From contig NZ_JAKNSW010000001.1 in assembly GCF_023566355.1 (NCBI RefSeq), positions 372,001 to 436,000 of the forward strand: a DNA stretch of 64,000 nucleotides, given 5' to 3'. Positions 20,673 to 33,846 of the stretch are shown one piece after another. The position numbers and the translations under genes were made by a program. Every line of letters starts with the position of its first letter. Position 1 is the stretch's first letter. Source of the DNA: Mesoplasma sp. JKS002658 (lineage in GTDB: Bacteria; Bacillota_I; Bacilli_A; Mycoplasmatales; Mycoplasmataceae). The notes beneath the pieces were generated by a model. That model was not told where the DNA came from. It searched no databases and was given only the letters and a program-made list of their open reading frames with translations.

Positions 20673-22484
20673 CTATTGGAAATCCTTGCGAGAAAATACA
20701 AAGATACTAATTCCTAAATTAATCACTAAAAAAAACACTTCTAAACCAATGTAATAACCTTTATATGTCTCTTTTAACCTAATATTAGGAACTTGTGAAT
20801 CTGTGCTATTAGCAAAAATCGGATTATAACGATCATAGATAAAGAAAAGGTTATTTTGGGTTTCAAAAGAAATTGTTGACAAATTACGAATATCAAACCA
20901 GAATTTATCTCATTCCTTACCAGCCATCGTAGTTAAAACTAAACTAGTATTCATAGGAGGGATTAAATTCAAAAATAAATTGTAATTTTTATAATTTTTT
21001 AAGTATTTTTGATAACTATCATCAGTAACAACAGCTCAAGTTGTCATCACAACATATTTTGATGTCTGATAAATAAAGTAATTTTCTAAAGTCCGTATAA
21101 ACAGTTCTGAATAAGCTACTTGAGAAAAATCAGCAATCAGCTTTTTATATTGTAAATCGTTTTTAAAATACAAACTATCATTTCGGGAACCTGAATAATA
21201 GTTTGCTAAAAAATAAGCAGTGAAAAGATCTTTATTAATAGTTTGTTTATTGGTTTGGACATCACCAGTTTTTAAGATATACGCATTATTAGTGATTTGC
21301 TCATTAGCATACGTACCAAAAAGATCATATTTTAAATTTCAAAGACTGGTATAGACTTGAGTATCATCAATTTTTTTATAATCTTTTCAACTTTGATGAT
21401 AAAGTTCAAAAAAATCAATTAAATCCTTTAAAATTGCTTTCTTTTCAGAATCTTTAGTATTGACATAAATTTCTTTAATTTCATCAAGGCTTTTAAAAGT
21501 ATTTGAAAAACTTAAAGAAACATCCACCTGATCTCCAGCACTTAAGTTTTTTAAACCACTAACAAGGCGAATGTTGGCAATCTCTAACTGATAAAGGTTT
21601 TCATCAACTGGTGTTTGGTTAATTATCCCTAAATCATCTCAAAATTGTAGACGATCTTTAACAGCATTAGGATTATCATAAGTTTCTAAGGTGTAACCTT
21701 GATTGACATAAAAATCGTTTAAATATTTACTTAGATGGGGAAATTTAATCTGTTTTTGATTAACGTTGTTGTTAAATGATAAGGTTTGGTTAATCTCGGT
21801 TCCAGAATATTTAACCGAAGAAAAATCATTCTTAAAGGTTAGTCCAACTGAATCTAACTGCTGGTTAAAAATTTGTTGGGGAACACTACAAATAAACAGT
21901 GCCAAAATTAAAAAAGAAATAATAATTGAAACAATGTGATATTTAAAGACTAAGGTAATCATGAAAATAAATCCTGTTAAAAAGAAGGCTGAAGCAACCA
22001 GAACACCTAAAACAATTAAGAAATACCGTGAAACTTCTCAACTACTTAAATTTGTTAAAAATAAAAGCCCATTCCCAAGTAACAAAAGGACAATTAAAAC
22101 AACCATAATTGAAGCAAAAATCGCAAGAAAAATTTTACTTCTTGATGTTCTTTGTTGAACAATAAGCGTTAAAGTTTGGTCTTTAATCTTGGTGTTTAAA
22201 AAATAAATAGCCAAACGAGAAATTAGAATAACTAAAAAGACTAATTGGAAAAGCACGAACCAGTTTGACAAAGAAATCTTGTTTGTACTACTGATTACCA
22301 ACCCTAAAAAAACTGCTGTTAATAGCAAAAACAAAAACGATAAAACAATAAAAGCTTTATCAAAAATAATTAATTTAAAAAAATAGAAAAATAAGGCCGT
22401 AAACGAAATTCTTTTTTCCTTTGTTTTTGTTCTAGTAACTAAATCTTCTTTCATTTTGTCAATCAGTTTTAACATCTTATTCAT
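20673..22484 (-). CDS. ABC-2-like permease with large extracytoplasmic domain
   Basis: 603 aa; not assignable to a named family. About five membrane segments lie in the first 180 residues (the last carries FMITLVFKYHIVSIIISFLI and the next stretch). A hydrophilic domain of about 330 residues follows, then one membrane segment close to the C-terminus (IGLEVFFLVINLGISIFVF). That layout resembles ABC-2 export permeases with an expanded outer domain. ATG 22484 has GAGGG upstream; an in-frame GTG at 22490 is the alternative. The ATPase gene starts 39 bases downstream. TGA-Trp codons are frequent. Confidence 0.75.
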
Positions 22485-22526
22485 CCTCACCCTCTGTTAT
22501 TGATCTGTTAAATCCTTTTTTTGTTT

Positions 22527-23249
22527 TTAAAAATGTTTTAAAAACACTTCTTTATAAAATTCATGTGCATAAGTTAAATTAAGATCTAACAATTGTTCTC
22601 ATGTCGCGTTATTTGAGTTTAACTTTAAAAATTCAATTTCATGAACTAGTTTAGTTAAATATGCTTTTTGATTAGCGTTAAAACTTTTTAAAGAAAATTG
22701 AAAATCAGATTTATAAACAATAGGTAAAGAAATTGAAAAATTATTACGATAATCAGCTAAAACAAAGAAATTTAAGATATCAAAGAATTTTTTGTCATAA
22801 AACTCTAAATTAAATAAGAAAAAATTTTCTTCGATTCTTTGTTGTTGGTCTAAAGAAGATTTAGGAAACAATGACTTTAAGTTTAAATACAAGAACCAAT
22901 CAAAGTTCGTTTCTAAAATTCGATTATAATCAACTGCTGATGTTTTCTTCTTCGGCAAGTTTGCAGAAATTTTTGAAAAATTGTTTTTCAAAGAATTTTG
23001 AAACTGATGTTTTTCAATCAAATCAAGAAAAAAAGAAAGGTGTTCTTTATTGAACAAAACCTTTTCTGTTTTATCTCTTTTTTTATTAAAATACAAAACT
23101 AAAAAGTCATTAATCTGTTTATTAAAAATTGGTGAGGTTTTGTCAATATAACCTGTACGAATTTTCTTTAAAACAGAATTGATGAAAAAAACTCCAGGAA
23201 AAATGACATGATGATTTATTGTTGTTTTTTTCTCGATGATTGCCCTCAT
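22527..23249 (-). CDS. Hypothetical protein of the ABC unit
   Basis: 240 aa, not recognised. No signal peptide, membrane segment or known motif is visible; it is rich in Lys, Phe and Asn, and looks soluble and cytoplasmic. One TGA-Trp lies near residue 217. AAGGA precedes the ATG by 10 bases. It sits between the lipoprotein gene (43-base gap) and the permease gene (42-base gap), so its product probably serves that transporter. Confidence 0.7.
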
Positions 23250-23292
23250 TTAAATTGTTCCTTCCCTTAACTTCGCCTCGATTAATCGTTTA

Positions 23293-25263
23293 TTAATTTA
23301 ATTCTCAAAGCAAGAAATCATCAACACTACTCTTAAGCCCATCTTTCAGTTTTGTTAACTCAGAAATTGGTTCGCTAGAATCATGCCAAGGTACTGAATC
23401 TTCATAAAATCCAAAGGGAAAATAAAAATTCATTCTAGCATTACCAATATTTTGTTTTCAATCAAAAGTATTTACTCAACCATAACCAGTAACTACATTT
23501 GCATAACCAAGTCCAATTTTTCCACTACGTGTTTTTCTAATTACAAGTGAATCAAGATTATTTAATAAGGGGTTTTGAACAAATGTATGATATCCTTCAA
23601 ATTGATAAAAAGGATCCTGATTAATTTCGTCTTCTACTGCAGAAAAAGTAAAATAATTTGTCTTATAAGAAGATATCCCTAAAGTAATGGCGGATGATTC
23701 GGGATTTTGGTTAAATCAATCATTGATTTGAGCGATTGATACTCCTAAGGTACCATTTGAAGTATCATTAATTCCTTTCAAAATCAAATCACCTAAAAAT
23801 GCTTCTTTAAACGAATCTGTTGTCTGAAATAAAACTTCATTAACTTTATCTAAAGCATTTAATTGAACTGTGTGCGTGTTAACAACTTTTAAAGCATCAT
23901 AATATGCACCTAAAAAATTAGTTTCTCGATTATTACCATAAGCTAAATTAGCTTCATAAACTCAAGGAACTGAGATTCTAGGAACCGTAATTGCAGGATA
24001 ATCTTCAGAAATCTTAATGGTGATATTATCTAAATTGAAATAACCATAGGAATAAGCAGTGTTTGCTAAAGAATCTATTTGGGTTTGATCAGCACCATTT
24101 TGCTTTAAAAAAGTTTTTAATGAATTTCCAAAAGTAGGACTACCAATCGTGGTAAAGATTTGACGCATATCGCTAACTGCAGTATCTTCATCTAAATATT
24201 CACTTTCATCTTTAGTTTTAAAAATCAATTTATTCATAAACTGATTATTTGTAATATCCGAAACAAACTTACTATTTGTATAAGCATCATCCCCTAAATA
24301 AGAACCAATAGTACTAAAAGTGCCAGAATCAGCTAAATCCCCAGATATTTCCACTGTTGCATCATCACTTTCAAACATTCTTCGAAGAGTTGTTTGGGTA
24401 TAAGAAAAAATATTGTTATACACTTTACCATTAATTTCGTCTTTATTGTTAATCGCATTGACAACAGTATCATCAATATAGCCATAAGCCTTTAACTTTT
24501 CATTCGCACCTTTTAATTCTGAATACTTAAACTGCGTTCCTCCCTCAGCATTTGGTACTGAAATCAACTTAGTTGGTAATTCATCTTGCACTGTTTGAAT
24601 AACCTTAACAATTCGGTCATTACTAGTAATTATTGCATTTAAATATTGTGAAGAATCAAAACTTTGAGCAGTTTTGCCATCCTCAGCTAAATAATTAAAA
24701 AAACGTTTAAAATGAGATTTTACGCTAATGGCAAAATCATTAGAATCACTGGGATTTTGACTGATATTAATCACAAGATCATCAACTTGATAAGTTCCTA
24801 AAACATTACCATCTTTTGGAATCAAATTTTGAAGACTATCATTATTTTTGATCTTAGTAGTGATTCCTTGGTTTCAAGAATCATCAGGATATAAACTGTA
24901 CAAGTCAGTTTGAAATCCCGATAATTCTGGTGAATCTTTTGCAAAAGATATTTCTGTTTCACCTCGCTTTAAATATTCTTTTAAAACTTCATAATTAAGA
25001 AACTGGTAACCACTTTCATTCTGATCAGGATTTGCCATATCAACTTGCATCACCAATTTGCTGGCACTTTTTTGCATAACACTACTAAAAATAGTGTTAA
25101 TAGTATCTTGATACATCTTTAGTGAATCACTGTAATCACCATTTGTGTTTCCATCACCTGGACCTGGAATTGGGTCTTTAGATTTGTCAGTACAAGCAAT
25201 AACACTAGTAACCGCAGTTGTTGTCAACCCAAGAACAGCTAAAAAACTTAATAACTTTTTCAT
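23293..25263 (-). CDS. Lipoprotein at the head of the ABC unit
   Basis: 656 aa. The N-terminus MKKLLSFLAVLGLTTTAVTS ends in the lipobox VIAC, so residue 24 would be the lipidated cysteine and the protein would sit on the outer face of the membrane. A Pro/Gly/Asp-rich linker follows (about 30-42). The rest is Asn/Thr/Asp-rich without a known domain. TGA-Trp codons occur throughout the last third. AAGGA precedes the ATG at 9 bases. As first gene before a 240-aa protein, a permease and an ATPase, it may be the surface component of that transporter. Confidence 0.85.
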
Positions 25264-25299
25264 CTTTATCTTCCTTCATATTTATACTTATTCAAAGAG

Positions 25300-25305
25300 A
25301 TTATA
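25300..25305 (-). promoter_or_regulatory. -10 box for the lipoprotein/ABC unit
   Basis: TATAAT on the minus strand, 36 bases before the lipoprotein ATG. The region between it and the terminator at 25447 (about 140 bases) holds no other element I can identify, and no clear -35. Confidence 0.5.
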
Positions 25306-25446
25306 TGTGATTTTTTAATAAAAGAGGGAAATTAACTTTAAAAATGCCAAGATTCTTAACTCAAAGTTTTAATTCAAAAATTGCAAAAATAAGTCATTAT
25401 CAATATTAATTAATCAAAGGCTATCACCATTTCCACGAACAATGTT

Positions 25447-25491
25447 TAAAAAACAACCCATCCTATCTTTATAAAAAAAGGAGGGTTGTTT
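25447..25491 (-). terminator. Intrinsic terminator of the giant permease gene
   Basis: A minus-strand stem of 8 bp (AACAACCC/GGGTTGTT), extended inside by TCCT/AGGA across a one-base bulge, is followed by six T residues. It lies about 30 bases past the stop codon and separates this transcript from the next lipoprotein operon. Confidence 0.88.
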
Positions 25492-25521
25492 GATTATTTT
25501 AATTTAAACTTGTTTATCACA

Positions 25522-28500
25522 CTATTCGGCAGTTTCAGTCAAAATCACACTTGGACTTTCTCTACGCGCTTTATGAGATGATAATCCTAATGAACCTAAA
25601 TAAGACATGAGCATCACCACAAAAGAAATAATAATTGGTCATCACGTAATTCCCACAGGCAGCGCCAATCCACGAGTTCCTAAAATATGCACGCCAATAA
25701 AAATGAGTCCTCAACCAATGATCGTGCCCCCAATTCAAGCAATAACACTTAAAATTGTCACCGTTCCAAAAGTATAGGTAATAATTTGAAAGTTAGAATA
25801 TCCTAACGCCTTTAAGAGCACCATAAACCGCATGTATTGAGCAATATAAATGTCTCCAGTTAGCATAATTAACAACGAAGCAGTAATTATAAGCGCTGCT
25901 ATCAACAAGGCTCCAATCGCAATCGCTAACATTGACACTTGCTTAATTAATGCCTTTGATTCACTTAAAAGTTGCGAATCAGCAATAATTGAAATCTCAG
26001 CTCCCGTACTTCCTCCCAACTTAATTGAGAATTGTCCCCATCGGTCAGGACGAGTAAATGAAATTTGAGAAGTAAAGTTAATTGGTTCATCAAAGTTTGA
26101 AAGCTTTGCGTTATATCACATATGGGGAGCATAATCAAAAGCATCACTAGTCAGTTTATAACTGGTTGGCAACCAAAGATTTGGTGTTGCATCAGAATCG
26201 ATAAGTGGTTCTAAGTTAAGTAGGTTATACCGGTTAAAAATAGAAATACTATTATCTTTGGCTCGGGTATTAGCAGGAACTAAAGTATCAGGATCAAAGA
26301 TTTGATAGTTGTACTGGTACGTTCTTGCTGTAGAATAACCTAATAAAGTATTTGCAAGATCAGAATCAATCACTACCAACTTATCGTTATAAGACTCAAT
26401 TTTTCCTACAGTTTGGAAGTTAATTTTAATGGTTTTGTTTGGATAAGTTTGGGTATCACGCACCATTAATAGGGGTGGACGGGCTCCTGAAGTAACCCAA
26501 CGATACCAGTAACTTGGTCCAATTAACAGGTTGGTCAATTCCGCACCGTTTAAAGAATTAGCATAGATTTCTGGATCATAATAACTAATATCATAAGGAT
26601 TAATCACTAATCACTTTCCGTTTAAAACATCACTATCAAACCCTTGAGCAGCATAAGCAGCTTTAACTGAAGTAGGTACATTAGTTGCTGCAAAACTATC
26701 ATCATATCAACTATCATTAGGATTTTCATCCTTGGTTTGAGGTCCGTTTGGATACAAGAAATTATCGATATCAGCAATCGCATTTAAAGGAATCATCATT
26801 TTTAAGTCTTTAAAAACATAATAAGGACGGATATAGCTTCCAATTGGACGCATGGTAGTAGAATTATACTTTCAATCGTTAAATAAATATGATGAAGGGC
26901 GTAAAGAACCATCAGTTAAATCGTATTGCACCTTCAAGGTAAACTTGTTGTTATCTAAACTGTAAGGATCTAAATAGTATTTACCATCAGCAGTAGTTTC
27001 ATAACGATCACTATTCACATCAGCATAAAACTGCGAATCACTAACTTTAGTTTTACTAATATCAACATAATCAGTGTCATCATAAACCCAGGCTTGTTTA
27101 GGGAGTTCTTTATAACCCTGAGTACTTAAAAAGTTAATCTTTTGAGCATTATTAGTTCAATCAGTTAAAGTCTTGGTGTTAGTCAAACCATAAGAAGATG
27201 CTGCTTGATTATTAATAACCATTGGTAAAGTCAAAGTGTTAGTAGCCTTATTATAAATTTGAACGTTCTTATACTTAATATCTGTGTTTGCAACTTTATT
27301 GTTTAACACATCATAAACTTGTTGTTTAACCACTTGGGGTAAATAAGCTTTATCCTTTGTACTTTGATCAATAACAATTCCGTTTTGAACTTCATCTAAA
27401 CCAGTTAAAGTAATGCTTTTAGCACTGGCTTGACCATCAACTAGGGTTGTGTAAGTATCAATTCCTGGAGCATATAAATCATTTTGATAAGAAATTGCGT
27501 ATTGATCTTGACGAGAAGCCGAGCGTTGCACGTATGCTTTAACATAAGAAGGAATTGCCTTATAGATAACATTCATCACATCATCTTTTCAAGTTTCTCC
27601 CCCAACAGTATCTCCTCGGTCATTACCAGTACCAGTTCCTCCAAGAATCGCTCCAATAATGTTAGGAATCGAACTAGTTAACCAGTTAGAAAAGTTTTGG
27701 GCAAACAAAATCTTATCTGCATCAGTCCAAGTAATGTTTTGTGATGAGTCAATACTTTGGTTTATATTACTATATGAATGCAACACCGTACCAAAAAGCT
27801 TATCAATCATTCCTACAGAAAATCCTTGACCTGTATCAACATAAAAGTTATTTCCAAACAAAGCACTCATAATTGGCAATAACTGGGTACTGTTCTTAAT
27901 AATATAAGCGTAGGTATTTTGGACGTTAGTCCCATCATAAAGATAAGGAACAACGACATTTGAATTAGAAATCGTACTAGAATAATTTTCCACATTATCA
28001 TAATACCCATAAGTATTCCCACTATTATCTAAGGGTAATTTCCCGTCAATATAGTCACTATCTAAATAGTCTTGTCCTTCTCAAAACGAAATCACATTCT
28101 TTGATTGAGGAGCATTGGCAGTTAGAGGTACTTGAGTATAAGCATTAGCATATTTAGTTGATTTATAATAGGTATTATTAGTACTAATTGCTACTGAAGG
28201 AATTGCTAAACCAAAAGTCATTAACAGTGAAGTGATTAAGACCACGAAGACCATTAACCGAATTTGAGTTGATCCAGAACTTGCTAAAGTTAAAGAAAAT
28301 CTGCTACTGAATTTTGCTTTTTTGTTTCAACTTTTAAACCAATCTAAGAAGAAGGAATGACCTCACTTAACTGATGAACCTAAAATCTTAATTACTGGTC
28401 GGTTTGTTAACTTGTAGGCTGAAACAAAAGCAATGACTCCAGATAATAACCCCAAAGCAGAAATTGCAATCACAATTGAAATTCAATCTCATAAAATTTG

Positions 28501-30771
28501 GTAAGGTTGAGCACTGAAATAAGTTAAAAACATATTTGCAAAAGGAATTTGCAACACGATACCACTAATCCAAGCCAAAGGAATAATAACTGCAAGAATG
28601 ATAATCGAATAGGAAATATAAGAAACTGAAATTTGGGCCGGAGATTCTCCCAAAGCCTTTAAAATTCCAATTTGTTTTGAGTTTAAATCAATTGTTTTAC
28701 GAACACAAACCACTAAAGCAATAATTGCAATTAAAGCAATAATTAGTGCGGCTGTATAAGTAATTGCAGAATAGATTTTAAACACCAACGGTTCAAGGGT
28801 TCAAGAATATCTAAAGTTAGAATGGTTAAAATCTTTTAAGATTTCTTCAGTCTCAACTCCAGCAACTAAGCTTTGCTTTTCTTGATGAACATAATTTTTA
28901 ACGTTAGCAAAGTCATTTTTTAAATTTTGCTTTTGATCTTGCATGGAAGAAAGAAATAAAATCTTTCTCTGGTCTTGTTCAAAGGTTGATTCTTGATGTT
29001 GATTTCATAAAAAATAGGTGTAATTTTGTGACATCGAATCTTTTGAAGAAGAATTTGTCTTTGTCCCTTCCATCATTGCTTGCAAAGTTAACTCACTTCC
29101 ATAAGCAAAAGCAGAAACCTTAGGATTAGGAACTGGATTGAGAAGATCTTGAGAAGGCACAAAAGAAAAGGCATCAGTCATTAATCCTGCAACACTATAA
29201 AGTGCGTCCCCAGCCTTAATCACATTTCCAATGCTAATCTTTTGTTTCCGAGCAAATTGTTCTGAAATTCCAAGCTCTTGCACTGGTGCAGGAATACGAC
29301 CATTTAAAACTGTGATATTGTAATTTTCATACGGATTAAGAATAATTCCTCGGTACTTTACTTGGTGAGTAGCATCAAAAAAAGTTGCTTCTCTACGAAT
29401 CTTCAAATCAAAACCACTAGCTCTGGCGGTCATTAATTGGTAAGCATAATAAAGAGTTGAACGAATTGGTAGACCTTGTTCTGGATGATAAAAACCGTCA
29501 TCTTCTTGAATAACAAAGGCTCTTTTAATTAACGCTTGGGTAAAATTATAAACTTGGTGAAAATTATCAAAAACTGTAATTTTATCAAATAGTGACTGTC
29601 CACTTGCTGTTAATAATAATCCAGTGAAAAAGTTGAGTGGGTTTAACTCACTAAAACTAATCGCAGTAGTATTTCCTCGCTTTGTATAGATAATTGGGTT
29701 TAAAATTCCTTTAAAACCAGAGGTATGTAAAGCAGTCGTCAAGTTAGGATTGGTTGAATCGTTATTCACAAAAACAAAATCATTTAACGGGGTGTTATTC
29801 TGGTTAGAAACATAAATATCATAAGCAGGATTATCAGCACCAACAATTCAATTATCATTTAACAAACCAGAAGTATTGGTAAGTTTGACACCAAACAAGA
29901 AGGCAAAAACATCACTAAAAGTTACTTGTGCTTGTTGAACTGAAGTTAAAGGAGCTATCAGAAAGGTATCAACTGCTTGTTTCATTCAAGTAACAATCTT
30001 AATTAATCCCGTTTGAACGCTATTAAAAATCGCAGCGTCATCAACACTTGTTATTTGGGTGTCAAGTTCAGAATTTCACCCAATAATTTGCTTATTCTCA
30101 TCATAGGTTAAATAAGTAGAAAACCAGTCTGGATATTGAACAGTATATCTTCCTACTACTGAATAGAGTAAGGTGTTAACACCCAAATCACCACCCTGAC
30201 TTAAAGTGGTTAATTCGGTAAACAATTCAATAAATAAAGCTTGATAAACCTGATATCATCCATCCACATCACTTGTGGTCTCTAATCCATTAATCGTGGG
30301 ACTTTGATAAAGATTGGCTTGAATAAAAAGGTTTTGAAAAGTTGAACTACTAGTTAAAAGAGTAAAAAAGTTTTGATGATTAGCATAAACACCACTACTA
30401 TCAGCAAAAACATAGTTATAAGTGTAAGCTCTATCTTGATTACTAAGCACTTGTTCACCATTTAAATCAGTTTGATAGTCTTCTAAACTTAAATAATCAG
30501 CATTATCTAAAAGGTTACTGACTAAAAAAACATCATCTCCACGATTCGATGAACCTTTTAGTTGGATATTTCCTTGGAAATCAAATCGAGGAACCTTCTT
30601 GACAATCTGGTCATAAGAACTATTCATCCGACGTTGGGTTGAAAGAGAAACTGAAAGAATAAAAGTAGCAATAAAACTTAAGATTAAAATAATCAGAAAT
30701 TGAACTCGGAAATGAAAGACACCTTTGATACCTTGCTTTAGCATCAAAAAGAAATTCGAAAATTTATCCAT
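25522..30771 (-). CDS. Giant FtsX-like ABC transporter permease
   Basis: 1749 aa, one uninterrupted frame with many TGA-Trp codons. An N-terminal membrane segment (about 18-40) and a long outer domain (40 to about 660) come first. A first FtsX-type block contains KALGESPAQISVSYISYSI (near 700), then a second outer domain (about 850-1580) and a second FtsX block with KALGYSNFQIITYTFGTV near the C-terminus. This is the MacB/FtsX type, in which permeases usually move lipoproteins or peptides, or transmit force, rather than transport small solutes. Its ATPase is not adjacent. GAGGA precedes the ATG. It diverges from the plus-strand lipoprotein gene. Confidence 0.88.
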
Positions 30772-30847
30772 TATATCCTCTTCTTTTTCATTTCGTTATC
30801 TTCAAGTTCTTCTAACCTTATAACTTAACTCATTTATTTTAACACTT

Positions 30848-30853
30848 ATTATA
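30848..30853 (-). promoter_or_regulatory. -10 box for the giant permease gene
   Basis: TATAAT on the minus strand with a poor -35 (CTTAAA) 16 bases upstream, about 77 bases before the ATG. It lies in the 234-base divergent region shared with the plus-strand lipoprotein gene. Confidence 0.45.
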
Positions 30854-30908
30854 GGAATGATAACTGAAATTTAAGAGAAATGGTATAAACATATAAGTGG
30901 TTATTTGC

Positions 30909-30938
30909 TTGGTTTTGTCATTTATTCTATGTTAAAAT
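30909..30938 (+). promoter_or_regulatory. Promoter of the plus-strand lipoprotein gene
   Basis: TTGGTT (30909-30914), an 18-base spacer and TAAAAT (30933-30938), 67 bases before the ATG. It is a moderate match and the only plausible plus-strand promoter here. Confidence 0.5.
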
Positions 30939-31005
30939 ATCAATTAATGATTAACTATTAAGTCACCTTGGATAGTAGTTTTAAAAAAGATAGGGAAGAA
31001 GCGTA

Positions 31006-33846
31006 ATGAGAAGATTACTGGTTTGTTTAAGTGCTGTCATTTTAACAATTGCCCCTACCACTACTATTATTAGTTGCTCTTATAAACAAGATCAAAAAAA
31101 AGTAGTTCAAAACCAAACAAAAATTTATTCTCAAATTACCGCTGAAGCTCTAAAATCAGCAGTTCTTTTTGACCAAAACTTTACAATTAATAACCAAAAG
31201 AACACTTCAATTGATGTTAACTTCACTTCCAACCACTACAGCGATGCTTTGATTAAAGATGTTTTTCCCAAACTAATTAGTGAAAATAGCAACATTGCAA
31301 TTTCTCCTGATGCTCAAGTAGCTGAACTTTACAAAATGGCTTTTGGATCTAATCAAGGTGGATTTAATTATAACTTTACTTACAGTGTTGCTAATGGCAG
31401 TTTAACTAATAGTGGAGTAAAAACAAACACAAAACTAAGCACTTATATCGCTAATCCTAACGATAATGGCATTGTGCAGTCAGCACCAAATAGTGACATT
31501 ACTAAAACTTTAGGAGCAATTACTGGGGGGTTAAATATTGTTTTAGGAAATGACTTTACTAGTGATACAGCAGGTTTAATTAACGGAATCATTAACACGC
31601 CTGTGGTTGCCAATATTCTCGAACCTTATCTTCATCCCCAAACTGAACAACAAACTAAAATCAGCCAAACCATTAATTTAATTTTAGGTGTTTTAAACAG
31701 TGATAAAAATACTCAGGCTATTGATGAAGTTCTCAGTGCTATTACCCAAGAAAACATCGACTCAAACACAACTACTCAAACTGTTTTAAACCAAGCTACT
31801 CAAGACCTTTTTTTGAGTTTGGTTTATTTCCTTGATCACAAACAAATTAATGTTGATAAAATGAATGAGCAAAACCTCAGTGCTAGTGAAATCTTTTTTG
31901 ACCTACTTTTAAAAGTCGATCCTGGAGATGTTTTTTCAACTGATAGTAATGAAGATGATAGCGCTGATTATCACTTAGAAATTAGTTATGGTGCTAAAAT
32001 TCTTAACTTTGTGAATGTCTTAACTACTTATCTTGGTGCTTTTGATGAATTTAAAACCTTTAAGCCAATTAGTTATAACTACTTATTTAGTAGTCACAAA
32101 ACTAATGGGCAAATCATTGACCAAATTTTAAATCAACCCTATAAAAGCGATTCTCGTATGTGATACAAAGAGAAAAATAGTCCAACGCTTTATGCCTTAA
32201 TTAACCTTCAAAATATCATCAGTGATTTACAACTTTACCTTTCTCCTGATTCTCAACATGATTATCAAGGGTTAAATACTTTAAAATTCTTTACCATTCT
32301 TTTGGGTCGCGGCGCTGTTGAGGGTAATAGTGACCAGTTTTATCAAGCTCCAATACGAGGTGCTTTAATCGAAAATGGTTTAGCACCAGCAATTAAAAAC
32401 TGACTTAAAAGCAAAATTCCTGCAGCAATTGAACCTTATCTTGACCAATTTGGTCTGACAGGAATTTTAGATAAGAGTGATGAGATTATTGCCAATATTT
32501 TCAACACGATTATTGATGGGATTTTAACTAACAGCGACTTGACAACCACTTTTAACGGACCATTAGATGGGGCTGGTTTACTTTTGAATTTAATTCCCCA
32601 GTTAACTGGACAAATTGACAACATTATCGCTCAATTACAAAAACTTTTATTAGATCCATTAGGCATCACGCTTGACCAAGCAACAATTGACAAAATTAAA
32701 TCAGCAATCGAAAGTTTTAATCAAATTGTTTTAAAGTTGAAAGCAAGTGTCGGCTATCTCTCTACAAGTGGTCAAGCAAGTTTAAAAAGACCTTGAGATG
32801 CTTTGTATAATGGTACTTTCATTGCTGATATTCTTACAAGTTTAAATGGCATCATTGATATTGACAACAATACCCTACAAGCAATTAAAAAAATCGGAAA
32901 CATTAAAAACCTCTTAACCAGTAAACTTTCTAGTTTATTTACCACTTTGAACCTCTCAATGCCTGATTTTTTATACAATCTCAACAACCTTTCGATTGCT
33001 GATTTAATCGATGGTTTGGCAACTACTTTCAACACCACGAGATATCAAACTTTAGAAGCCAACAACCAGTACTTTATTAACAGTTTAGACATTAAACAAC
33101 TACTAACCACACTACTGCCTTCAACCAATTCTGAGAGTCAAGTTTTAAAGGATGGCGTACCTGTCAGTGTTTTAGAACTCTTGTTATACACTATTGTTGA
33201 TGGTGGCAAAGAATTAACTAACACAGATTTAGCACAAGATTATGCTTTATTAAAAAAATATCAAGTAACTAGAATTACGCAAACAGGATCAGTTAATGTG
33301 CCGATTTTTACCACCAGCGGCACTAGTGTCAAACTTAATACAAACTTACTAAATGCCTTATTAGGATTAGAAACCACTACTCAACCTAATTACTTTTATA
33401 AAGAAACCTTGTACTATGCTTTTGCACGATTTTATGGTCATTACTATGATAATGCTGATTCAAGTTACAATTCGTGGTTCGAAAATACCAACGGTAATGT
33501 TGCTCAAATGCGAGCTTTACCAACAAAAGTACTTGAACTTGCCAAAAAATTTTCCGCTTTTGCTAACCAATCAATTGATCAATTAATTACTGATCGTTAT
33601 CAAAAATACTTATTAAGAGGAAACTTTGGTTTGGACCAAGTAAAAAGTACGAACTTAGACAGTAAAAAAGGTTATGGAACAATGCAAACGCTAACTTATC
33701 GTTTAAGTTATAAAAATCCTGATGACCACAAGGTTTATTATTATCAAGTAAAGTGAACTCGTCCAGCCTTTTTAGATCCAAATTCAGGAGGAACTGGATT
33801 AGATGGAATTGGTTGACGATTGGTTGAACTTAATCGTCAAGACTAA
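31006..33846 (+). CDS. Large lipoprotein (only plus-strand gene)
   Basis: 946 aa with several TGA-Trp codons. The signal MRRLLVCLSAVILTIAPTTT ends in the lipobox IISC, so the mature protein would be anchored outside by a lipidated cysteine. The mature part is Asn/Thr/Leu-rich with many amphipathic helix-like stretches (for example LTGQIDNIIAQLQKLLLDPL) and shows no enzyme motif. Size and style resemble the large paralogous lipoproteins of Spiroplasma and Mesoplasma (such as the MOLPALP group), but I cannot prove membership. GGGAAGAAG precedes the ATG. It is divergent from the giant permease gene and convergent with rarA, sharing a terminator with the latter. Confidence 0.88.

Noticed and set aside
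25306-25446. Possible small gene or RNA in the gap before the lipoprotein unit
   Set aside because: No frame with a ribosome site and no stable fold apart from the neighbouring terminator.
32772-33038. 88-codon minus-strand frame opposite the large lipoprotein gene
   Set aside because: Shadow of the lipoprotein gene; no start signals and no recognisable protein.
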